Made by a program: the position numbers and the translations under genes
Shown here: positions 15,927-24,764 of the stretch, one piece after another
Layout of the letters: each line of letters opens with the position of its first letter
Position numbering within the stretch: the stretch's first letter is position 1
The notes under the pieces: generated by a model
Seen by the model: only the letters and a program-made list of their open reading frames with translations
Databases searched by the model: none
Told to the model about the DNA's origin: nothing
Assembly (NCBI GenBank): GCA_947178095.1
Contig: CAMWWZ010000009.1
Span: 1 to 51,516 of the forward strand
DNA from: an uncultured Treponema sp.
GTDB taxonomy: Bacteria; Spirochaetota; Spirochaetia; Treponematales; Treponemataceae
Length of the DNA stretch: 51,516 nucleotides
Direction of reading: 5' to 3'

Positions 15927-17120
15927 TCAAAGTCTAGCGGCGATTTCGTCGATGAACTCCCACGAATTCACAATGCGCTTTGCCGCAGGATTCGCAAGCC
16001 GGGCGAGATCGCCTGTCATCGTGCCTTCTTCGATTACGGCGAGAGTGGCTTTTTCCAAGCGCGCGGCGAATTGCGCCAAGTAGTCCGTTCCGTCGAGTTC
16101 CGCGCGTTTTGCGAGCGCGCCAGTCCATGCGAAAATCAGCGCGACAGGATTCGTAGAAGTCTTTTCGCCTTTCAAATATTTGTAGTAATGTTTTTGGACA
16201 GTGCCGTGGCTCGCCTCGTATTCGAATTCGCCATTTGGAGAAACGAGGACGCTTGTCATCATGGCAAGGCTTCCGCACGCGCTCGCAATCATGTCGCTCA
16301 TAACGTCGCCGTCATAATTTTTGCACGCCCACAAAATTCCGCCTTCGCTTTTCATCACTCGCGCGACAGCATCGTCAATCAAAGTGTAGAAATATTCGAT
16401 TCCAGCCTCTTCGAATTTTTTGCGGAATTCGCTTTCGAAAACTTCGGAAAAAATCGCCTTGAAATTTCCGTCGTAAGTTTTTGAAATCGTGTCTTTCGCG
16501 CCAAACCAAACGCTGACTTTTTTGTCGAGCGCGAACATAAAGCAACAGCGCGCAAAACTTCGAATCGACTCATCCAAATTGTGGATGCCTTGAATTATTC
16601 CGGGACCTTTCATTTCTTGAATTGTCTTTCGGATTTCCTTTCCGTCCTCGCTGGTGAAAACGAGTTCGGCTTTGCCCGCGCACGGAGTTTTGATTTCGCA
16701 ATTTTTGTAGACATCGCCGTAAGCGTGGCGGCCAAGGACAATCGGCTTTTTCCAAGACGAGACGTTGCACTGAATGTTCTTGACGAAAATCGGCGCGCGG
16801 AAAACAGTGCCGTCAAGCTCGCCGCGAAGTATGCCGTTCGGGGAGGGTGTAAGGTGCGTGAGCTTGTATTCTTCCATTCGCGCGGCATTGCTCGTAATCG
16901 TGGCGCATTTTACGCCCACGCCAAGCCGCTTGATTGCCGCCGCAGCGTCGCGCGTGATTTGGTCGTCGGTGTCGTCGCGCATTTTCAGACCGAGATCAAA
17001 ATATTCCACATTCAGTTCGACGAACGGCTCGAGCAATTTTTCCTTGATGACTTTCCACAAGACGCGCGTCATCTCGTCGCCGTCAAGTTCGGCAATCGCG
17101 TTTTTCATTTTGATTTTCAT
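15927..17120 (-). CDS. icd: NADP-dependent isocitrate dehydrogenase, eukaryotic-like type
   Basis: 397 residues from the ATG at 17120, which follows GGAGGAAT. A longer frame to 17225 only covers the leader. LDGDEMTRVLWKVIKEKLLE (about 12-31), ITRDAAAAIKRLGVGVKCAT with ITSNAARMEEYKL, PIFVKNIQCNVSSWKKPIVL-type substrate loop, DGNFKAIF and LIDDAVARVMKS, and the cofactor stretch ASHGTVQKHYYKY mark the homodimeric IDH type common in eukaryotes. It oxidises isocitrate to 2-oxoglutarate with NADPH; in a treponeme with a partial citric-acid cycle it would feed glutamate synthesis. An attenuator-like terminator precedes it. Confidence 0.93.
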   Translation of the reverse strand: MKIKMKNAIAELDGDEMTRVLWKVIKEKLLEPFVELNVEYFDLGLKMRDDTDDQITRDAAAAIKRLGVGVKCATITSNAARMEEYKLTHLTPSPNGILRGELDGTVFRAPIFVKNIQCNVSSWKKPIVLGRHAYGDVYKNCEIKTPCAGKAELVFTSEDGKEIRKTIQEMKGPGIIQGIHNLDESIRSFARCCFMFALDKKVSVWFGAKDTISKTYDGNFKAIFSEVFESEFRKKFEEAGIEYFYTLIDDAVARVMKSEGGILWACKNYDGDVMSDMIASACGSLAMMTSVLVSPNGEFEYEASHGTVQKHYYKYLKGEKTSTNPVALIFAWTGALAKRAELDGTDYLAQFAARLEKATLAVIEEGTMTGDLARLANPAAKRIVNSWEFIDEIAARL

Positions 17121-17194
17121 CGTAATTCCTCCATTAGAAAAATATCGCGGGCTTTGCGCTTTTATTCGCAGCGCGATTTCGTGCTTCCATAAAA

Positions 17195-17239
17195 AACGGA
17201 AGACATAGCGCGGGCATTCCGACATCTTTGTCTTCCGTT
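17195..17239 (-). promoter_or_regulatory. Attenuator-like terminator at the 5' end of the icd leader
   Basis: On the minus strand AACGGAAGACA (17239-17229) pairs with TGTCTTCCGTT (17205-17195) and is followed by a T-run, a 11-bp intrinsic terminator placed exactly where transcription should start. A 27-codon frame (17217-17134) spans the leader and ends just before the icd ribosome site. Confidence 0.6.
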
Positions 17240-17245
17240 AAAATA

Positions 17246-17274
17246 ATTCTAGCGGAAAAAAAAAATTTTGTCAA
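17246..17274 (-). promoter_or_regulatory. icd promoter
   Basis: TTGACA (17274-17269) and TAGAAT (17251-17246) on the minus strand, 17-bp spacer; the predicted start is about 17239. Confidence 0.75.
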
Positions 17275-17282
17275 TTGCACGA

Positions 17283-17308
17283 ATTGAAACTTTTGACTTC
17301 GCAATTTT
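17283..17308. repeat. 26-bp direct repeat, copy 1
   Basis: Identical to 18037-18062. In the frame of the gene at 17809 it would read IETFDFAIL, so it may be the 3' tail of a lost upstream copy of that gene. Confidence 0.8.
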
Positions 17309-17332
17309 GCTCTATATTAACTGAAAAAATTC

Positions 17333-17361
17333 TTGACCAACAAAAATTTTTATGCTAACAT
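17333..17361 (+). promoter_or_regulatory. Promoter of the unknown two-gene cassette (leaderless geometry)
   Basis: TTGACC (17333-17338), 17-bp spacer, extended -10 TGCTAACAT (17353-17361). The -10 ends 7 nt before the ATG at 17369. Confidence 0.65.
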
Positions 17362-17368
17362 ATAAACT

Positions 17369-17809
17369 ATGGAAATTCAATATATCGGCATTGGAAAAAT
17401 TATTTTGAATTCTCAAGATACGGAAACTTATAACATTCCGCATATGCATTGCTTGCTCACAAAAACTGACGAACTTATCGAGGCTGTCAATTTGGAATTT
17501 GGCATTTGCGCGGCAGGAAATGATTCTTCGCTTGCGATTAAAAATCTTGTCGAAATGTTGATTGAATATATAAAACGCACAATTACAGAATTTGGATTTG
17601 ACAATTTAATTGCTGTCGCTTGTAAAGGCGATATGAACGATATGTGGAATGAATACAGGCAAATCGAATTCACGCTTGCAAAAAACAAGCAGGATTTGGG
17701 ACATACGGTTGTGGACGTAATAAAAAAATCCGCCTATAAAGAATTTATCCAAAAATATGGCATAGAAACAAAAGCTTCGATTTCTTTCATAGAAGGGAAA
17801 GCGGCCTGA
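17369..17809 (+). CDS. Hypothetical protein, first gene of a two-gene cassette
   Basis: 146 residues with no signal peptide or membrane segment. MEIQYIGIGKIILNS is strand-rich, followed by a helical middle (SLAIKNLVEMLIEYIKRTIT, about 48-70) and a DLGHTVVDVIKK segment. I do not recognise a family. No ribosome site is present and the promoter is 8 nt away, so the mRNA is probably leaderless. Its stop overlaps the start of the next gene by one base. Being AT-rich and flanked by a 26-bp direct repeat, the cassette looks acquired or duplicated. Confidence 0.6.
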   Translation: MEIQYIGIGKIILNSQDTETYNIPHMHCLLTKTDELIEAVNLEFGICAAGNDSSLAIKNLVEMLIEYIKRTITEFGFDNLIAVACKGDMNDMWNEYRQIEFTLAKNKQDLGHTVVDVIKKSAYKEFIQKYGIETKASISFIEGKAA

Positions 17810-18075
17810 TGTTTTATGATGCTGATTTGATTTTTTCATATCTAGTTGAACACGGCTATATTCCAAATTTAGTATGGAAAGATTTAAACCGTAAAACTTC
17901 TCATTATGCACCATCTTTTTTTTGTTTAAGATGTGAACCAAAATGCTTGCATTTGTTCAATGTGATTGTAAAAGACGAAAAACATCTTATTTCATATATG
18001 TCGATTTTAATTTTTTGCAAAAAACATAATTTGTCTATTGAAACTTTTGACTTCGCAATTTTTGCGCAAGCATGA
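17809..18075 (+). CDS. Hypothetical protein, second gene of the cassette
   Basis: 88 residues, coupled to the gene before (TGATG). It has Cys at FFCLRCEPKCLHLF (about 38-51), possibly a metal site of CxxC...C type, and hydrophobic stretches but no clear membrane helix. Its last residues (IETFDFAIF) are encoded by the second copy of the direct repeat. I cannot assign a function; a toxin-antitoxin-like or paired immunity arrangement is possible only by analogy with its size and coupling. Confidence 0.5.
   Translation: MFYDADLIFSYLVEHGYIPNLVWKDLNRKTSHYAPSFFCLRCEPKCLHLFNVIVKDEKHLISYMSILIFCKKHNLSIETFDFAIFAQA
18037..18062. repeat. 26-bp direct repeat, copy 2
   Basis: Identical to 17283-17308, lying inside the 3' end of the gene at 17809-18075. 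Confidence 0.8.
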
Positions 18076-18106
18076 ATTTTTGCGCGCCGCGCGATAAAAT
18101 TTCGTC

Positions 18107-18135
18107 TTGAGTTTTTGCGACATTCGCGCTATAAT
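18107..18135 (+). promoter_or_regulatory. Promoter of the acyltransferase gene (leaderless geometry)
   Basis: TTGAGT (18107-18112), 17-bp spacer, TATAAT (18130-18135). Only 6 nt (ATTTTT) separate the -10 from the ATG at 18142. Confidence 0.7.
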
Positions 18136-18141
18136 ATTTTT

Positions 18142-19392
18142 ATGTCATTCAATTTTCCTCTTGTTTCAGTTTGTTTTTACGCGCTTTGGATTTTTGTGAT
18201 TTTCATTGGCGGAAGTGGCGCAAAAGAAAATTCTTTTAATTCGGATTTTTTGAGCCTTCGCGCAACAAAATCGCTTCAAGGCTTGGCGGCTTTGGGCGTG
18301 ATCAGTCATCATATCGCGCAAATGAATTTAATGCAAAGCTCTGGCGAAATCCAAATTTTCCGCGACATTGGATTTTTATTCGTGGGACTTTTCTTTTTTG
18401 CGTCCGGCTTCGGCTTGATAAAAAGTCTCGACACAAAGCCCGGATATTTGAATGGCTTTTTGAAAAAACGCGCTTTGCCTATTTTCGTTGCATATTATGT
18501 GATGAACGTGTTTTACATAATTTGGCATTTAATTTTGAAAACAAAATTTTCCGCAAGCGAATGGATTTGCAAAATTCTTGGCATCTCTCTTTTAAATGAC
18601 AACGCTTGGTTTGTGCCAGTGATTTTGATTTTGTATATCGCATTTTATTTTATTTTCAAAAAAGTAAAAAATCGAAAAATTTGCTTTGCGCTGATTTTCA
18701 TCGTGATTGCATTGCAAATCGGATGGTTTTTGTTCAACAAGCATTTCGTTTGGTGGATCGGTCCTAAAAATTGGTGGTGGAATGCGCAAGGTCACATCGA
18801 CTTTTCGAACGCTCCGTGGTGGCAACGAATCGGCGAACTTTGGTTTGAAGGCGAATGGTGGATCAATTCTTCGATTTGCTTTTTGCTTGGAATGTTAGTT
18901 GCGCAAAACGAAAAAAAATTTTTTGAATTTTTCTCGAAAAATTATTGGATGAAATTTTTCGCGCTGTTCGCGCTTGTCGTGATTTCAATGTGGATAGGAT
19001 TGTGGTCTCTTTATGGAATTTCATATTGGCGCGAATTTGGCGGCGACAATTCCACTTTGCCGCGCGCGCAAATGGTTTTGATTCAAAGTGTGCAAATAAT
19101 TTTATTCGTGATTTTCATCATTGTTTTTATGATGAAATTTTTCGCGGACAACAAAGTGACGCGATTTTTGGGAAATTATTCTCTCCAAATTTATTTGATG
19201 CAAGCGATTCCACTTCGTCAAGGCGCGAAATTTTTTGACGCCGAAAAAATGGATTATTCTCTTGTCTCGACAAAATTGTCGATGCTTTTGTATGTCGTTC
19301 TTGTGATTGCGATTTCGATTTTGTTTGCGTTTGTCTTGAAATTTACTTCGGCGCGAATCGTAAAATTTTTAGGCAAAAATAAAAATGTTTGA
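18142..19392 (+). CDS. Acyltransferase 3 family membrane protein
   Basis: 416 residues. I chose the ATG at 18142; an earlier start at 18115 would include the -10 box. About ten hydrophobic segments are spread over the protein, and LQGLAALGVISHHIAQMNLM (about 49-68) carries the His expected in the acyltransferase 3 active site (H-H). Such enzymes O-acetylate surface polysaccharides, peptidoglycan or lipids; the substrate here is unknown. It overlaps the peptidase gene downstream by 8 bp, so the two are co-transcribed. Confidence 0.85.
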   Translation: MSFNFPLVSVCFYALWIFVIFIGGSGAKENSFNSDFLSLRATKSLQGLAALGVISHHIAQMNLMQSSGEIQIFRDIGFLFVGLFFFASGFGLIKSLDTKPGYLNGFLKKRALPIFVAYYVMNVFYIIWHLILKTKFSASEWICKILGISLLNDNAWFVPVILILYIAFYFIFKKVKNRKICFALIFIVIALQIGWFLFNKHFVWWIGPKNWWWNAQGHIDFSNAPWWQRIGELWFEGEWWINSSICFLLGMLVAQNEKKFFEFFSKNYWMKFFALFALVVISMWIGLWSLYGISYWREFGGDNSTLPRAQMVLIQSVQIILFVIFIIVFMMKFFADNKVTRFLGNYSLQIYLMQAIPLRQGAKFFDAEKMDYSLVSTKLSMLLYVVLVIAISILFAFVLKFTSARIVKFLGKNKNV

Positions 19393-20293
19393 CGCAGAAT
19401 CTTTTTCGCGCTTCATTGCTTCGAATGTTGATCGCGGCGAGTTCATTCAAAATTATCTTTTGGAACGCGACGTGCAAAGTGCTGTAATAAATGTCGATGG
19501 TCGCAGGCACATCTATGCGAAATTGCCGCGCTCCGGATACAACGCGACTTTTCGAATGAAAACGATAATCGCGCATTACGATCGATTCGTGCAAAAAAAT
19601 GCGGCGCAAGGCGAACCGCTTGAGTTTGGCGCGAACGACAATTCTTTTGCGGTATTTTGCCTGATGGATTTTGCCGCGCGTCTTGTCAAGTTTAGAGGCG
19701 TTCACAATGTGCGAATTTTTTTTACAGACGGAGAAGAACTTGTTTCAAGCGAAGAAGGAGTGACTTCGCAAGGCGCGTACAAACTTGCGAGCGTGCTTCA
19801 AAAGGCCGGAATAAAAGATGAAGATATTTTCGTTTTCGATTGCATGGGCAGAGGAACAGTTCCAATTTTGGGAACTTCAATTCTTCCGCGCGGCGTATCA
19901 AACAATTTCGCAAAAAAATACAACGCGCTCGAACAAGGCGCGAGAGCGATTTTGGCTTCGCTCGGTGGCGGCTGGCTGAACCTGCCGATTCCTTATAGCG
20001 ACAACGCCGGTTTTTTGGCTTCGGGAATTCCTGCCGTGGCGTTTACGATGCTTCCGCAGGACGAAGCGCAAAATTATATGTACGCACTGCAAAACATTCC
20101 TGGACTTTTGGAATTTGTCCAAAATAGAATTGCGAAAATATCAGTGGCGCAAAAAGAGGCGTTGAAAAACAATCTGCCGCGAACATGGCAACTTATGCAT
20201 ACAACGCTCGATAATTTCGCATCGATTAAGCCGGAAAGTTTTTCCATAACGGCGCGAATTCTCGATGCGATTGCCTTGCGAAAAACAATCTAG
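19385..20293 (+). CDS. M28-like zinc peptidase family protein
   Basis: 302 residues without a signal peptide. The metal-site pattern of the M28 aminopeptidase family is visible: IIAHYDRF (His), FGANDNSFAV (bridging Asp), FFTDGEEL (catalytic Glu pair), VFDCMGRG (Asp) and a C-terminal MHTTLDNF (His...Asp). SDNAGFLASGIPAVAF is the usual loop before the last His. It is therefore likely to be an active metallopeptidase or related hydrolase in the cytoplasm; the substrate is unknown. It is coupled to the acyltransferase gene. Confidence 0.75.
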   Translation: MFDAESFSRFIASNVDRGEFIQNYLLERDVQSAVINVDGRRHIYAKLPRSGYNATFRMKTIIAHYDRFVQKNAAQGEPLEFGANDNSFAVFCLMDFAARLVKFRGVHNVRIFFTDGEELVSSEEGVTSQGAYKLASVLQKAGIKDEDIFVFDCMGRGTVPILGTSILPRGVSNNFAKKYNALEQGARAILASLGGGWLNLPIPYSDNAGFLASGIPAVAFTMLPQDEAQNYMYALQNIPGLLEFVQNRIAKISVAQKEALKNNLPRTWQLMHTTLDNFASIKPESFSITARILDAIALRKTI

Positions 20294-20303
20294 CCAGCAA
20301 TTT

Positions 20304-21737
20304 TCAATTTATGAGTTCACCTTTAAAAGTGTTTCCGTTCAATTCGAGCAATTTCACTTCCGCGAAATTTCCGAGCAATTTTTTTGGCGCGGAAAATGCG
20401 ACTCTTTCGTCGCGCTCGGTTTTTCCCAAGATTTCGTTTGGATTGTCGCGGCTTTGTTTTTCGGCAAGGACAGTTACAATTTGCCCCACGCGCTCGCGCA
20501 AATTTTGCGAAGTAATTTCCAATTGCAAATTGATTATTTTTTGCAAACGCGATTTTTTTTCTTCAAGCGGAATTTGCTCATCCCACTCGGCGGCGGGCGT
20601 TCCTTCGCGCGGATTGTAATAGTACATAAATGCGTTGTCGTAGCGCACTTCGCGCATCAAAGAAATCGCTTCGGAAAAATCTTCCTCGCTTTCGCCGGGA
20701 AATCCAAGCATGATGTCCGTGGTGAGCGCAACGTCCGGAATGCGCGCGCGAATTTTTTTCACGAGTTCCAAATAATTTTCCCGCGAATATCGCCGATTCA
20801 TTTTTTGCAAAATTTTTGTTGAACCGTGCTGCACTGGAAGATGAATGAATTTGCAAACTCGCGCTTCGGTCGCAATCACTTCAATCAATGCATCGGAAAA
20901 ATCTTTCGGGTGGCTCGATTCAAAGCGAATCCATTTTATCGGCGAATTTGTTTTTTCCAAATGGCGAGAAATAATTTTTAAAAGCGCAGGAAAATCAATT
21001 TTTCCGAAATCGGAATTTTCGCAAAAATATGAATTCACATTTTGTCCCAAAAGCGTGATTTCCTTTACGCCGTATTTTGAAAGCACGTCAAGCTCTTTTA
21101 AAATCGAATTCACGTCTCGCGAAATTTCTCGCCCGCGAACATAAGGCACAATGCAGTAAGTGCAAAAATTGTTGCAGCCGTGCATAATCGGCACAAACGA
21201 ACTGAACGCGCCTTGCTCCAAAGAAACGGCCGCAAATTCGTATTTGGAAGAATCGTCCAATTCAAAAACGGAAGCGGCGGAAATGCTATTTGACGAAAGG
21301 CCATTCCCCTCCCTTGAGGCATCTTCCACGGCGGAAATAATTTTTCCGAAATTCTTTTTTGCGAAAGTGCCCACGACGTAATCCACGCAAGGCCAATCTT
21401 TTTTCAACGAATGCAAAAGCCGCTCTGCCATGCATCCCATTACTACGAGTGTGAGAGGCTTCGCGCCGTCCTTTACGAATTCGGCGGCAATTTCAAGCGA
21501 CTTGTTTTTCGCGCCAGGCATCTTCACACGAACCGCCTTAAGCCCTGAAAAAAATCCAAGCCTTCCGAAAATGCGCTGCTCGGCGGTGGCGCGGACTGAG
21601 CAAGTGTTGATGACAACGATGTCTGCTTTTTGAACGTCATCCGCCTTTTGCCAACCGCGCGCCAAAAAAAGTTGTTCCACGGCCGCGCTTTCGGCAATGT
21701 TCATTTGACATCCATAAGTTTCAAAAAAATAAGTCAT
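20304..21737 (-). CDS. miaB: tRNA-2-methylthio-N6-dimethylallyladenosine synthase MiaB
   Basis: 477 residues from the ATG at 21737 with AGGAA upstream. The N-terminal UPF0004 domain has its Cys ligands (FETYGCQMN at about 5-13, INTCSVRA near 44 and VMGCMAERL near 118). The radical SAM motif HGCNNFCTYC (about 190) and a C-terminal TRAM-like region complete the MiaB layout. It adds a methylthio group to i6A37 of tRNAs reading U-starting codons. It ends 10 bp from the convergent M28 gene. Confidence 0.93.
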   Translation of the reverse strand: MTYFFETYGCQMNIAESAAVEQLFLARGWQKADDVQKADIVVINTCSVRATAEQRIFGRLGFFSGLKAVRVKMPGAKNKSLEIAAEFVKDGAKPLTLVVMGCMAERLLHSLKKDWPCVDYVVGTFAKKNFGKIISAVEDASREGNGLSSNSISAASVFELDDSSKYEFAAVSLEQGAFSSFVPIMHGCNNFCTYCIVPYVRGREISRDVNSILKELDVLSKYGVKEITLLGQNVNSYFCENSDFGKIDFPALLKIISRHLEKTNSPIKWIRFESSHPKDFSDALIEVIATEARVCKFIHLPVQHGSTKILQKMNRRYSRENYLELVKKIRARIPDVALTTDIMLGFPGESEEDFSEAISLMREVRYDNAFMYYYNPREGTPAAEWDEQIPLEEKKSRLQKIINLQLEITSQNLRERVGQIVTVLAEKQSRDNPNEILGKTERDERVAFSAPKKLLGNFAEVKLLELNGNTFKGELIN

Positions 21738-21869
21738 TTAAAATTCCTTATAAACAAAACTTTTAAAAATCGAAAACACAATGAGTTTTACAAATTAATA
21801 TACATCGACGCAAATGTCGCAACATGAAATCCTTCGCACGAATAAAATTTTTGAAAATCCAAAATAATT

Positions 21870-22421
21870 TTAAAGCAGCGCGGCGTTCTGCCAATATTTT
21901 TTTCCCCAATTTTCAAAATTCCATTCGTCTGAATATTCATTTGTTTCGTAGTCAATATAATACAAAATTTCATTTTTCGCAATAAAATTCGTCGGATAAA
22001 AATCTATGTTCAGATTTTTTTGCTTGGCTTTTTTCGCCATTTCCCGAACTTGCGTAAAGCATTTTTGCGGAACGGCGTTTTGTTTTACGAGAAAATCAAT
22101 CGTAGGACCGTCGATGTATTCTTTTACGATTCGCTCGGCTTTTGTGTCGAACGAAATCATTTTTGGAATGCGGATTTCCGCGAGCAGCAATTTTTTGTAG
22201 TCATTTAGTTCCGCTTGAATTTTATCGCCAAAATTATAGTAGTCGCAAGGCTCGTGATGAATTTGCTTGACTACAAAAAATTCTTCGCCGCAAGATGCGA
22301 GGTAAGAATAGCCGCCTTTGCCTTTTCCGAGCAAGCGCACGATTTCGTATTCACGGTCGCCGACTTTTACGATTGAATGCGGCTGAATTGTTTTTTCGTT
22401 CGCCACGCTTTCGTTGTGCAT
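21870..22421 (-). CDS. Small protein kinase-like fold protein
   Basis: 183 residues; GGAGG precedes the ATG at 22421. A Gly-rich loop (LLGKGKGGYSYLAS, about 34-47) with a VVKQIHHE Lys strand (about 53), a hinge (VKEYIDGPTIDFL, about 105-117), a catalytic-loop-like NIDFYPTNFI (about 143-152) and a metal-loop-like YYIDYETN resemble a minimal kinase/aminoglycoside-phosphotransferase fold; the usual HRD is D-F-Y-P-T-N here. Too short for a typical Ser/Thr kinase; substrate unknown. Confidence 0.65.
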   Translation of the reverse strand: MHNESVANEKTIQPHSIVKVGDREYEIVRLLGKGKGGYSYLASCGEEFFVVKQIHHEPCDYYNFGDKIQAELNDYKKLLLAEIRIPKMISFDTKAERIVKEYIDGPTIDFLVKQNAVPQKCFTQVREMAKKAKQKNLNIDFYPTNFIAKNEILYYIDYETNEYSDEWNFENWGKKYWQNAALL

Positions 22422-22580
22422 TTTTGGCCTCCAATGAAATTCCGAAATCTTTTATATTGAACAGTATGCCGTCAAAATGATTTTTTTTCAAGTGCGCAAT
22501 GCGGAGCGTTCAAATGCAAACCTTGCTTTTTACACTAGATTTTTTCGATTATTTGTGTTATAATTTTAGTAAGAGGAATT

Positions 22581-24626
22581 ATGAGTAATGTTTCCGTAAA
22601 ATTGGACGGCAAAGCGCTTGCAATTGAAACGCAATTCGCGGAAAGCATGCCTGGTGGATTTTTCATTTATCGTGCCACGGGGGACGAGAATTTCATATAT
22701 GTGAACAGCGCGACGTTGCGGATTTTCGGCTGCGAAACGGAAGGCGAATTCCGCGCACTCACAAAAAATTCGTTCAAGACCATGGTTCATCCGGACGACG
22801 TTGAAGAAGTCGAGCGTAGCATAAAAGAACAAATTGAATCCAGTGTCTACGATCTTGACTATGTTGAATATAGAATCGTTCGCAAGGACGGGCAAGTGCG
22901 CTGGATTGTGGACTACGGCCATTTCGTGCACACGGAAGTTTATGGCGACGTTTTCTATGTTTTCATTGACGATGCGACGGAAAAGCATCGCCTCCAAATG
23001 GAAGACCGCCGCAAGCAAAGCGTAATTGAAGGACTTTCCACAGGCTACAATTCGATTTACTTTGTGAACTTGGAACAGCGCACGATGATGCCTTACGCTT
23101 GGGACAAGCCAGTCGCCGAAGAAATCATTCAGGACATTTTCGAAAGTTCCAGCATGGAACGCGATTTTTATAGCACGAACAATGAGTTCGTCGAAAAATA
23201 TATAATTCCCGAAGATCGCGCCACTTATTTGAAATCCATCGACATCGAAAACATAAAATCCAACATCGCCAAAAACAAAAACATTTCTTGCATTTTTCGT
23301 TGCGCCCAAAAAAATGGCGACTACGAATACATACAGCTTTCGATTGCGCCGGTAAAAGGCGAGTCGCAATTCGCAGTGTTGGCGCTCAAAAATGTTACGG
23401 AGCAAATGCAAAAGATTCAAGACGAAAATATGCAGATGCTCAAAATGGAAGTCGAACTGAACAACGCCTTGCTCGAAAACAATGCCAAGTCCACGTTTTT
23501 GTTTAATATGAGTCATGATCTCAAAACGCCGATAAATGCGATTATGGGATTTACAGAATTGGCGCAAAAAAATATCGACGATGACAAAGACAAAGTTTTA
23601 AATTATCTCGAAAAAATCAGGATTTCCGGAAATCTTCTTGTGGATTTGATAAATGCCGTTTTGAACATGGCGCAAATCGAAAGTGGCAATCTCAATATGA
23701 AGAAAGAGCCGTGCAATTTGAAAAAGCAGGCGGAAATTCTTACTGATGTGTTCCGTTCGCAAATCGCCGAGAAAAATTTGAACTACAATATTTCTTTGGA
23801 AATTGCGCATGAAAATGTTTTTGCCGACACGCCGAATTTGAACAGAATACTTTCGAACATTTTGCAGAACGCTGTGAATTATACGCCAAGCGGCGGCTCG
23901 ATTTCGTTCACTATTTCCGAAGACGAAAACATCGATTTGTGTTCAGAGAAAAAATGTTACAAGTTTGTCATCAGCGACACAGGCTGCGGAATGAGCGAAG
24001 ATTTTATGGAACGAATATGGCAGCCTTTCGTGCGCGGTCAAAATACCACGGCCAGCAAAATCGCGGGCACGGGATTGGGACTTACGATTACAAAAAAACT
24101 TGTGGAAGCGATGGGCGGCACAATCGAATTGCAAAGCCAGCTTGAAAAAGGCACGACGTTTACTGTAAAAATTCCTTTCAAAGAATGTTTGCAGCAAGCG
24201 CAAGATGTTTCGGAAGAAATTCCAAAACGTAAATGGACTTCTTCAAACAAGGAAAACAAGCGCGTGCTTTTGGTGGAAGACAACGAATTGAATCGCGAAA
24301 TCACTTTGGAATTTTTGAAAGAATGCGGCATTGAAGTGGACGCGGCTTGCGACGGACTTGAGGCTCTTGAAATTTTCAAGGCAAGCGAAGAAAATTTTTA
24401 CGATTTGATTTTGATGGACATTCAAATGCCGCGCATGAACGGATATGAATCGACAAAGGCGATTCGCGCGCTCAATCGAAAAGACGCGGCATCGATTCCG
24501 ATTTTCGCAATCACGGCGAACACTTTGGAAAACGACAAGCTTCGCGCTTTCAAAAGTGGAATGAATCGAGTCATCGAAAAGCCAGTGAACATGGATTCAT
24601 TTTCAGAACTTCTAAAAAAAGTATAG
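22581..24626 (+). CDS. Cytoplasmic hybrid histidine kinase (PAS-PAS-HisKA-HATPase-REC)
   Basis: 681 residues with GAGGAAT before the ATG and a TATAAT at about 22558. A PAS domain (about 15-140, with VHPDD and YRIVRKDGQVRWI) and a second PAS-like region (about 150-280) are followed by a dimerisation helix with SHDLKTP (His about 312), the ATPase domain with QNAVNY, DTGCGMS and GTGLGL, and a C-terminal receiver with VEDNELN, phospho-acceptor Asp about 613 (LILMDIQMP) and EKPV Lys. No transmembrane segment is present, so it senses an intracellular signal. The output partner is not in the neighbourhood. Confidence 0.92.
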   Translation: MSNVSVKLDGKALAIETQFAESMPGGFFIYRATGDENFIYVNSATLRIFGCETEGEFRALTKNSFKTMVHPDDVEEVERSIKEQIESSVYDLDYVEYRIVRKDGQVRWIVDYGHFVHTEVYGDVFYVFIDDATEKHRLQMEDRRKQSVIEGLSTGYNSIYFVNLEQRTMMPYAWDKPVAEEIIQDIFESSSMERDFYSTNNEFVEKYIIPEDRATYLKSIDIENIKSNIAKNKNISCIFRCAQKNGDYEYIQLSIAPVKGESQFAVLALKNVTEQMQKIQDENMQMLKMEVELNNALLENNAKSTFLFNMSHDLKTPINAIMGFTELAQKNIDDDKDKVLNYLEKIRISGNLLVDLINAVLNMAQIESGNLNMKKEPCNLKKQAEILTDVFRSQIAEKNLNYNISLEIAHENVFADTPNLNRILSNILQNAVNYTPSGGSISFTISEDENIDLCSEKKCYKFVISDTGCGMSEDFMERIWQPFVRGQNTTASKIAGTGLGLTITKKLVEAMGGTIELQSQLEKGTTFTVKIPFKECLQQAQDVSEEIPKRKWTSSNKENKRVLLVEDNELNREITLEFLKECGIEVDAACDGLEALEIFKASEENFYDLILMDIQMPRMNGYESTKAIRALNRKDAASIPIFAITANTLENDKLRAFKSGMNRVIEKPVNMDSFSELLKKV

Positions 24627-24629
24627 GAA

Positions 24630-24657
24630 ACCTCTAAAAACTTCAGTTTTTAGAGGT
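24630..24657 (+). terminator. Terminator-like hairpin after the hybrid kinase
   Basis: CCTCTAAAAAC (24631-24641), loop TTCA, GTTTTTAGAGG (24646-24656). The following T-run is poor. Confidence 0.55.
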
Positions 24658-24668
24658 AACTTTGAAAA

Positions 24669-24759
24669 TGCGATGTTTTTCGTCGCGCTATTATAGCGAC
24701 GAAAGAACTCGTTGGCACATTCGAAAAAATTGCCAAAAGCAAGTTTTTCGAATGTGCCT
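24669..24759. repeat. Dispersed 91-bp intergenic repeat, copy A
   Basis: Matches 43469-43559 at about 80 of 91 positions by eye. It contains CGTCGC...GCGACG and a long stem (GGCACATTCGAAAAA with its complement, 24713-24757). Both copies lie directly after the stop codon of a minus-strand gene (here murB), so they may act as its terminator or mRNA end. Confidence 0.75.
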
Positions 24760-24764
24760 TATAA

